From the NCBI RefSeq assembly GCF_001640805.2, contig NC_066835.1, positions 7,186,227-7,250,226 of the forward strand: a DNA stretch of 64,000 nt, written 5' to 3'. The notes beneath the pieces were generated by a model. The model did not search any database. It was not told the DNA's origin and saw only the letters and a program-made list of their open reading frames with translations. Origin of the DNA: Lates calcarifer (lineage: Eukaryota; Chordata; Actinopteri; Centropomidae). Positions 51,301-62,100 of this stretch are shown here, piece after piece; the stretch's first letter is position 1, and every line of letters begins with the position of its first letter. The position numbers and the translations under genes are program-made.

Positions 51301-54300
51301 TGCATGCATCCATACACACCTTCACACTCTGAAACACATGTGCAGTCATCTGCAGATGCCTCTTCCCATTCACGTAAAATAACTATTGACATAAAGTTAA
51401 CCACAGAGGCACACAGCATGTAATTGGGAGGAGTAACAGAAGGCAACAGAGATTTATTACACTTAGTAACAATTGTGTGGTAAGGGGTGAATCCCTGCAT
51501 ACCCTATTTGTACAATAAACATTACAAGATGACGCACCCTCAGGGTGAAATCTTTCAGCAACTAAAACCTTTCACTCATCCAGACTTAATCTTTGCTGTG
51601 GTAACAAAACAGGACGGCAAGAAGCTACTTTGGTTTTGTGGAATTTGTATAATGTGATTTCTATCACTGATTCTGTTAGATACAGATAAAGTTATCAGCG
51701 CAAAATAGGAAGTAGAAACATAAGAACCAAAATAATGTCATGCCAGTTTAAACAGCAGGGACCAAAGTCTGGTTCTTTTGCTCCTGCGTTTAGGTGCAAC
51801 ATGCTGCCCTCTAAAGGAAGGATGAAGAAGGTCTTGAGAGTCCCTGACCTTTCACCACCTGACAGTTCACAATGTGTATTTCTCTACTTTTGCAGTTTGC
51901 AGTGCTGGGTGTGCAAGGTTACCATCAATTACTTTTCTAGCCCTTTTGACCAGTTGCACTGGTTTGTTTTCATTGCAAAAAGACAACAACACAACTTAAA
52001 ACTTAGCAATCTACAACAAAGCGTGTTTCTAATTACAAAAAGCCACCTGTGTACTGCGATAAATTTAACTTTCTAGATATTCTAATGATGGCTATCTTTT
52101 CTTTACAGAGCAATCGCACCTGTTTGCCATCAGCTCCGAGACCTGGAGGTCCGGGTGGCCCTGGAGGGCCTGGTTCGCCTGGCTTGCCTTTTGCTCCCTC
52201 CGGCATTTTGTATCCAGCGGGCCCACTGCCAACTTCAGATGGCTGGCACACACCGCACTCACCCTAGGAAAGGGCAGGGAGTCAGGAAGTTTAGTTTGCA
52301 TGACAATCAAGCTAAAGGATACAAAAAACAATACATATGTCTGCACTTACCTTCTCACCCTTCATGCCAGGAAGACCAAGACCAGGCAGCCCTTGTTCTC
52401 CCTGTCAGAATGAGATAAAGTATCGAATGGTGTTGTCAGTAAATATGCACCTACTGGCTGTTTTCTGACATAAAACTGCATCACAAAAGTAATGCATGGA
52501 AAATGTTCAATATCCCAAGAGGGAAGGTGTGACAGTACATCATTAACAAAATAGAACAACCTTGACTACAAAAAAAAAAACAACACTGGACCTTCCTTAC
52601 TTTGAAAACATTGGGGAGCAAGCCTAGAATCCAAGTTTCAAGAGTGCATCCAACCTTCTATTTCACAGTGACAGTTCATCATCTCAGCACTCCCTGCGCT
52701 ATTCCCCTACCTTTGTGCCTTTCTGTCCATCCTTGCCACCAGGTCCCCTTGGTCCGGGTTTTCCCTGTCATATGGACACATTTCATTTCACTACATCACT
52801 GAATCAGGATGTGAAGCAAGATGTTCTATTTCAAAGGACTGAATCTGAACTTACCGGCTTACCGTCAGCGCCTCGGCTGCCTGCATTACCCTGCAGACAC
52901 GCAGAAAAAAAAAATCCCTTCAGTATTTGAATTTCACAAATTGATTTTTTAAAAAAAGATGCGTCTTTTAAATTGGTAATTCACATTTCATAGTGAGGTG
53001 CACCCTTCAGGCAACCATGTCAAATGATTTTGGTTTTTCACTACCTAAGCTTTTCACTAATAAGTTCCCGCTGAGTAAAATCCCTATGGCAGACAGTTTT
53101 GGGCCCTAAAATTAGTGCACCGCTGTGATTATCTTCCTCATGAAGTCTATTAAGAACCCCATTCAGTAACCTACTGAGTGAGCTCCCCTCATGTAAGCCT
53201 CGTCTGCTATTGAGGTCACCTACTCTCAATCTGGCTTCTTTTTATGTTACTTACCTTCTCTCCTCTAAGGCCAGGTGATCCTTCCTTTCCTGGCTCCCCC
53301 TATGGAGAAGAAAAAGTGGATGATATATCATTTTGATGAAGCTGCTTATCACTGGTCACACAGAAATAGACATGTAGTCAAACAAAATAGTTTTTAGTTT
53401 TCTTCTTCCCTGTGTCTTATGCACCATTTTTTTCTTTCACTAAAAGTAAAGTCTCGTATTGTTTTTGCCTTGGTTATGTTTATCATTATTTCTAAATGCT
53501 CTGCTTTTTTATTCAGCACTAGAATCACATGAATTCGTACTAGAACAGACTTACTTGATCTCCTTTCTGTCCAGTCCCAGGCTCACCCTTCTCTCCCTTC
53601 TGTTGCAAGTTTTGGGTCATGCCACTGGGCACAAGGTTAGGGGGAAACTCTCCGAGAGTGGGGCACACAGAACACGGCTCTCCCTAGAACCCATGGACAA
53701 ATTGGCAAATCTAGTCAGCAGCTAAATAATGTAGTTACAATAAATTGTTTAACCTTGAGCCTAATACAGACACCAAGCTGACCTTTTCTCCTTTTCTGCC
53801 ATTTGATCCTGTTTCTCCCTGCCGAAACAAACAGAAAGACAGATTCAGGACGGCAGGTTAGATCCAGCTCAGACCCAGTTTGTTTCGAGATGTTGTGTCT
53901 CTACATGTTGCTGCGAACACACTGGTCATTGCAATTAGGCAGATGTAGGACTATATCAGCAATGTGTAAATGGGTGGTTGTAGGTGGACTTGAGCAAGTT
54001 CATGCACATATGGGTCTAAGATGACCAAGTGTAGGAATGCTGAGTGTGTGAGTGTGTGAACTCTCTTGTGTTTTATGGAGTTTAGTTCAGCTAGTCTGCT
54101 TGCATCTACTTTAGGAGAGAGCCTCCTGCACTGCTGATGTTAGCATATCTGAATGTGTAGGAATGCAGATGAGTGTGTACTCGTATAGGTCACGCTTCCA
54201 CAGAATATGAATGAACCATATAACCATATGCTGTAAATGAATGAGGGGGATTCTATACCTTCTGTCCTGCCTTGCCATCTGCACCTTGAGGCCCCTGGTA

Positions 54301-57300
54301 AATGCGGCGAAAGACAAGAGAGAAGCAGGGATGAGTGTTGTTAGTTCAACTTTGTTAGAGTGAGGTCATATCTCACTCTCCCTCGCTGTTGCTCTACCTC
54401 CTTCTCCTTCTGCTCTAACCAGGTATGACAGATGGATGCTGGCACTATTGGAAATCGTTGTGCAGAGAATCTCATAAGGCTCTAGATTTATATTCTTTTC
54501 CCCCCGTAAATAATTCCCCATTTCACCTGCTGGGGTAAGTGAGAAGATGCAGAATGAGGAGAAAGAGAAACACAACGTGCAGTATGCTGAGGCCAGATTC
54601 ACAGAAGAGAGAGAAAAAGACACGTTGAAATTACATTACAAAAAAAATGACCTTTGCCTTGGAGAGTAAAATGTTGACGGCATATCACGCTTTTTCTCCT
54701 CATACTGCTGCAACACTGTTGAGAATTACAAGGGCAAATACAACCCCAAGGTAGAAATAAACTCCTTACCCTCCCTCAGAATGATAAGAAAAATAAAATA
54801 TATACGCTATCAAACAAGCGCTCAAGGTTCAATCGTCAGCTACAGTTCAGACCGTGTCTACAACTCCCTAATAAAACATGTAGCAAGATCATAAAACTGT
54901 TAAACAGAACATTCAGGGCAAGTTCAGAATACATTACAATTTGACATTAGGGTCAAATTGTTGTACTTACAGGCAATCCTCTCTCTCCTATCCCCGGTAA
55001 TCCAGGCTCGCCTTTAGGGCCGGGCTTCCCTTGCAGAGCCACAGTGTTGACCATGTCTGCAGGCAGCACAGGGCACACTTCACACGGGTCACCCTGAAGA
55101 TTGAACACAGGTTAGACACAGAGTATGTTGATGAGAGAGCACACAGACATGCAGATAAAGAGACAATGTGTACTATACCTTCTCTCCTTTAGACCCTGCT
55201 GGTCCTCTTGGTCCCTATGAAAACAGCAGAATCCCAGTCAAATACCAATGTGTGAGCTCTCACTTACAACACTGCCTATCGGAAGCTCTTGCATACATTA
55301 CTGAATACCAATCAATGTTTAAAAGAGTCTCTCACTGGATCTCCTGGCAATCCATCTTCTCCTGGAGCTCCTGTATTCCCCTGTTAACAAAAATCACTGC
55401 ATTTGTCATAAGAACATTGTTACAGTTAGCCAGGAAATTATCCTCACAAAAGCATCTTTGTTTTGAACTTGTCTAATACTACATGTCTGTATTTTGGGTT
55501 TTGCTCGCCTAAGGATGGAAAGAATTTCTGAATCCACAGAAGATCCCGCAATCCTTCAACTAAAGTGAAAACATAAACAACACCAAAAATGGAGTTGGGA
55601 TGTTAAAATGCTTGGCGAGATCAGCAGTACTCCTACAACTGAGATGAGATCAAATATCCCCTCATCCATCTCCTCATCCATCATGTTCCAAATACAGTCT
55701 TATGAATGTACTATTGACTAAATTAATTACAATTGCTGTTACAATATTTCATATCATTTAAACTGCAATGAAATTAAATTGTCAGTGTACAGTAGGTTCA
55801 CATTTGCACTTGTTCTGCTAATGTTACCACTTGGAGCAGTAGAAGCTGAACAACTAAGAACCAGTATTTTAACTGTTTATCCACTGTTTTAGCTAAGTAC
55901 TTGTTTAGTCAGTGCTTTTGGCTAACAATTCCACTATGTATCTATTATTTTGAGCTTACTATTTAAACTGTTTATTCATTACTAACATTACTTTAGCTAA
56001 ATTAGTTAACCATTTCTTTTAGCTAACTCTTTCATTACTTTTAGCTAGTTCACCTTTTCAACTGTTTGTTTGTTGCTCTTGGCTAACAAGTGCTCCCTCA
56101 TAACTTACAGCTAACTATTTCAATCATCTATCTGTATTTTATCCTAACCAAGTAAACCCTTTATTCATTACTTTTTGCTAGCTAACCTGTGCTACAACTA
56201 ACTCAGGGTGATGGGTAGCTTACTGGCTAACTTTGTGATTATTGTAAATATAATGATTAGCATCACACAAATTTGTAAATCTGTTTGTAGTCCTCCTTTA
56301 CCCAAATAAGTGAATATATTTCTTTAATCAAATCTTAATTCTTGTATTTTTTGTTGAGTTAATTACCCCCCTGGCAACTGTAAAAGTACCCTCTACAAAT
56401 ACCCCTGGTTGTCATTAGTCTTGATCACTTTCACATGCCATCGATAATGGGCCTACCTTGTCTCCTTTTGCACCACCCGGTTCACCAGGAGGACCCTGAC
56501 AAGAAAAAAAGTGTATAAATAAATCTTTCCAAATGCCTTTCTTAAGACGCTTTTAGGCTTTTGTCAAGGGTAATGAAAGCTGAACCAAAAGAAGGAGTCC
56601 TGCCAAGTCCTGTCCTGCACTTCTGAAAGCATTGTCTAATAAAAGTACTTTTTGGTCAAACTGACACCATCACTAAGAGAAGTGTGAGGACATTAAGATA
56701 ATCAGTGAAATGACACCATCCAATAAGTGCATATAAGCTTTTTTTTTCTTTCAGAAAAAAAGTTTTTCAGACTTTAATTGAAAAAGCAAACTTACTGGGG
56801 GGCCTGGCTTTCCAGCTCCTGGCAGGCCTGGAAGTCCCGGTTTCCCTGGCTCCCCAGCCAACCCTTCAGGACCCACCTTACCTGGGGTACCCTGGTAAGA
56901 GAGGTTCAACACAGCTCTATTAAAACTGAACTGAATATACGTGACAGACAGGTTGATGGAAGAAGCTCTTAGACGTGACGTGTACAGACCTTCTGTCCCT
57001 TGGGGCCGACTACACAGACGGACCCTGTTTGACCCTGGGAGATGGTGACAGACAGAGAGGGAAATGACATCATCAGTATGGGTCAGTGACATCATCAGTG
57101 TCAGCCAAAAATAATCAAAGGAGCTGTACAGAAATTAATCTCCAAAAAACGGTCACCATAAATACTCAAGACACTTGTTGATTTCCCTCATTTGTTTGAC
57201 ATTTTACAATTGGAAATAGATAGAGGGGGAATTGTAGAGTCTGTAAGATGTATTATCATCAGTGGTGCATATGCAATATTTTCTGCCTGCCTGATTCAAG

Positions 57301-59069
57301 TCACATCAACAAGCGCATTCATATTCACAATGTCAGATGGATGGGAGGCTTAAGAAAATCTATCCTCCGCCAAATCCATCTGTCCACGACAAGCACTTAG
57401 CCTGGTGAACAGCTAAATATGAGCGCGTCTGATGCTGAAAACCAAGGGGAATATCTCAGAGCACACACACGTTGTAATTTGCTCCTCAAAACTTTTCATG
57501 CGTCTACAGGATCATTGCGCCGAACAGGGAAGATTAAAAGGTTTAAGTCCTCCTGAATAGGGGCCTGCCTGTGTGAGAGACGAACAGCACAGTCAATGAG
57601 GCAGCATTGATTGTGCAAGCTTTGTTGCTCTAGCCTAATCTAACAGGCGTTAACAGGCAGACTTAACGCCATGGGAGAGAGGAAGGGGGAGAGCAGATAT
57701 CAATGGGAGTCCGAGCTTAAAGAGTAATACCGTATGAGTTTACTGAATATCCGCTCTTAGCCTGATAAAAGTGTCTGTGTAAGTGGATGTGTGTGTGCGT
57801 GTAGGTGTATTGGTATGTGTGTGAATGCATGCTCAAAACTTTTTGATTTAACCTTACTTTTTCACTGATTCTAATTACAGAAACCCTGTAAGACAAAGTA
57901 AAAGAGAACAAAAGAAAGAAAAATCTGAAAAAACACCTACGTCCCTCCCTGGAGTGCCTGTGAGACCCTGTGGACCGATCTCTCCCTTCTGACCTTTATC
58001 TCCCTGGACAAAGCAAGAGAAAAAAGGTGAGAAACATGCAGAGAGAGGGGCACAGAGAGAGAGAGAGAGAGAAGTGAAAATAATACAGGGTTAGAAACTA
58101 ATTAGATGATCATTAGAAGGTCATCTCTTCATTATTCAGTTTCTTAAATCTTTCACCTTGTACCCAGCTGCTTCGCCCCAGTTGCCGGGCGTCGCCTGTG
58201 AAGAGAGGGAATGGAGACAAGGTCCAGATCAATGACCTGGCTCTAAAGAGACATCATACACACACCACTGGAGCATAGAAAACAACACAGTGACCAGTCA
58301 GCAACCCGTGTGGACTACCAGCAGGACCCATACGCTCTCACACACAACCTAAGAAACACAGGCATGCAATAATGTGTTGTAAGTACAGATGTATATATTT
58401 GTTGATATATTTTCATGTCGAGTCAGATGCATCAAACTTATACTTAGAAACAGACATTTATTCATTGTCATAATTCATGCACACACAGTAACTCATTGGT
58501 AAATAAATATACAAAGCACACACTCATTCCCACTGCATAATTAATATCAGGACTGGATGGTTGAAAATGAGTTTTTGAATAAAGATCAAACTAAATAGCT
58601 GAAGGGTTAGCAGGGTTGGGAAGCAGCGGGATGTGGTGCCGTAACCTGTAGCAGAGGATTGGCACTCACCGGCTCGCCTTTCTCTCCCTTCTGGCCCTTG
58701 GGTCCCTCTGTGCACTGAGGTTAGAGACACTTGGTTGGCATGTATTATCACAGACCACTTTTTTTTTTTTTGGCAAAAAATGTTTTAAAACATCTCGGGC
58801 TCACACCGCACTGCATGCCAAGTAACAAGACAATGCCTTTCTGCAAAACGAGGCACGGCGCGTGAGGGTGAGATGCAATGGAAAAGTTACTTACTGGACC
58901 TGAATGGGAGCCAGAACAGTCATCACCCTAAGATGGAGAGAGGCAGAAAAGAAGAATGATTGCTTGTGGGTGATGAACAGAATAAGGGAGTACTGAAGAA
59001 TGCATATCAGCTAGGCAGTGGATTGGTCCACAGCCAGCATCATTCTGTATTAGCCTACACCAGCATCAA

Positions 59070-59118
<49 letters not shown>

Positions 59119-62100
59119 TATAATGCTAGGTATTAGCGTTCAGCGCTGGGCATGTCAGGACACGTGATGATATGATGATGATGCATTCCGCTGATATTAG
59201 TCACACAGACATACACAGACTTGTGCGTCTGTAAACACTGTGCATGTCCATCATACTCACCCGGTCACCTTTTTCCCCTTTCAACCCAGGAGCCCCACCA
59301 AAATGTTCTACCTGCAACACACACAAACACACGGTTACACACTCCGTAGTGTTATACTTCTGTCATGTTCTAATGGAAAGGAGTAAAAGTAAAGATCAGT
59401 GATCCTTACATTTTCTTCCCTACTCAGGAATAAACAACCAGCACACTACAGACAGACACAAAGAAAGAGAGAATTATTATTATGCTGTATTTAATATTCA
59501 CTGAAGACTTTGTGTGTCTGAATAAAAGGAAGTTTGTGAAATGTAAGTAAATGTCTTGTAGTTTCTGTATTCACCAGGCGGTGGCACTGTTATACAAAAC
59601 TAAACTGCTGAATCCCAGTGCTGCTACAGTATGCGGTTAAAAAAAGGATGAAAGGTGGGCAAGTGGGCACACACACAGATACTCAGATACACACATGCAT
59701 ATACACGCGCACACATATCCCATGGGAGACAGAGATCAATAGGAATGTCTGATTCCCACAGCACAGGAGTGAGCAGACCAGCTGCTCCTCACAGGAGGGT
59801 ACACACACACACATGCACACACCAAATAAGGATAACCATTATAAATAACTGAAGCATTTTTAGCGGAAGCGAGTAATTAAAGCCGAATCCCCCCACCCGG
59901 TGTTTCTGGAAGCCTTGCCTTCACACACCGGGAAGTTTGCATATATTGGAGCTGCTTGCTGAGACAACAGCACAGGACTAGCAGCAGCACGGAGACAATG
60001 TGTAATTCTCCCTCCCCTCTCTTGCGCCCACTCCTTCTCTCTCGAGCTACAAATCTATCAATGGCTGGCTCGACCAGCTGCAATGACGAGTCACTGTTTC
60101 CGAGCTTGTCTCTGACCGTAGGCTTAGTCAAGTCCTCTTATAGTTCCACTTAAAATCTCAGCAGCTTTGCCTTTGTTGTTTGCTCTCCACATTACTCTGA
60201 AATGACTCAGATTGCTGTAAAGGAGAGCGGTATACTCTCTCTGTGTGCATTACAAATGGCACTTAAATATCCTTGTATTTGAATAAGCCCACTTCTCTCA
60301 GTTAATTAAGATAAATGTAATCTTTTATTATCAAAAAACACTGCGTAACAAGTTATTTCCATAGATTTTGTTTTTGTTTGTATTTGTACTGCATGTTAGG
60401 TTTGGTATTTGGTGGTATGTACTTTTCACAGTAAGCATCCTACTGTGCATTGTTTTCTCTTGGCAATAAGTTAAAAGTTTCAAATAGGTGGCATTTTTTT
60501 AATGTATATTAAATCCCTATACTACATGAGCTCACTTTTTGGCAGTACAATGTGTAGATCCTAGAGGATGAAACATCCCAGTACAAAGGTTCATTAGTTT
60601 TCATTAGGTTTTATTAGTTTAACATATACCACTTGGTTTTAGCATTAGTACCTTAAAGTTGCATTAATGTCTTATTTTCTTGGCCACTACGGGGGCAGTG
60701 TAATAAGCTGTCAGTTCTTAAGCTGCTAAATGCTCCATTATGTTAGCTGGTCTCTAAATGTTTAAACACAGAGGTAAAGGATATTTTATTTTCATTTTTT
60801 GTAATAACTTCCTGTTGTTCGCCATTACAAGCAATCCCTAACATGTCACACATACTCATTTTATTGTAAATACAGAATAGTGCAGCTTTAAGGGGAAGGT
60901 TTTTTATAATTGGCATTTAAGTAAAAGTTTCAAATTCTGGCACAAGTATCCTTGTTAGTTGGGTGAGTTCTCAAAATCCAAATACTCTAAATAGGCTCAC
61001 TTTTTCCACATCCAGCATTCCAATAAACAAGCGCTCATTCTACATTATGCATGCCAACACCTATGCTCATTTATTAGCTTAAGCATCTCAAAAGACAGGC
61101 TGAAATCTGGCGCCAGCATTCTGTCAGTGATGCTTGCTTTTTTGGTATTAAACATCCCACTGGGCTAATTTTTTGGCATTGTCTCTCTATCTGCCAGGTC
61201 TTGACAGAAGAAGGGCGAGACCCAGCACACGCTAATGAAAATCTAATATCAGCATAAACATAAATTCACAGTCCCCTGGGTTGTAATTCTCAAAATCAAT
61301 GTAGAATAGGTGTCACTTTCTCAAATGCAAGATAACCTTCTGTAACGCATGATCTAATAGTGAAGGAAGGAAGTAGACTCTGGGACTTTATTTCTGGAAT
61401 AGCCTTTTGTGTTAATAGATTCCAGCTGATTGGTGGAGCTGAGCCTTTTTGACTCACATAACCAAGAAGTCACTGATGTAGCAGGAACAAGTTATAAAGG
61501 AATAGCTGAAGCAGCATGACGTGAACACTGAGATGAAAATTGATTTCTTACTGAGCTCCAGGATTGTGCCATAGAAGCCAAATCTATCCCTTATTCAGAT
61601 CATTTATTACCATAATAATGTTAATACATAGGCCTGCCTGGCATAATTGCCAGTCTTGGTGTTGCAATGCATAATATCAGGTTGTATTATGAATGGATTT
61701 CTATGGGTACTACGCTTATTTTTACCTTGAAAAAAAACATCATCTGACCGAATGAAATTCACAGCATAGAACAAAAGTCACTTTTACTTCTTCGTGTGTG
61801 TGCCCCCAGTGGCAGGGTAAGCTGTGTGCTCCAAACCAGGTAATAACCTACAGTGAAGAAGTCAGGGGAGGCGGCCAGCTGCATTAGTAAGCACACACAG
61901 GAGCAACATAATGAAGCGTCTGGAGTTTTGTATTCTATTTGTGAACAGAACATGCCTATTGTAGGTGAATGACAAAATTAATAGGCAGCAGCAACTCCCG
62001 GCTGAGACTCGGCGCATAATGAGGTGTAAATCAGCCCTCAGTCAGTCAGCAAGCTGAGTACGTGTGAGGGAGGGAGGAGGAAACAGAGATAGACTTTTTC

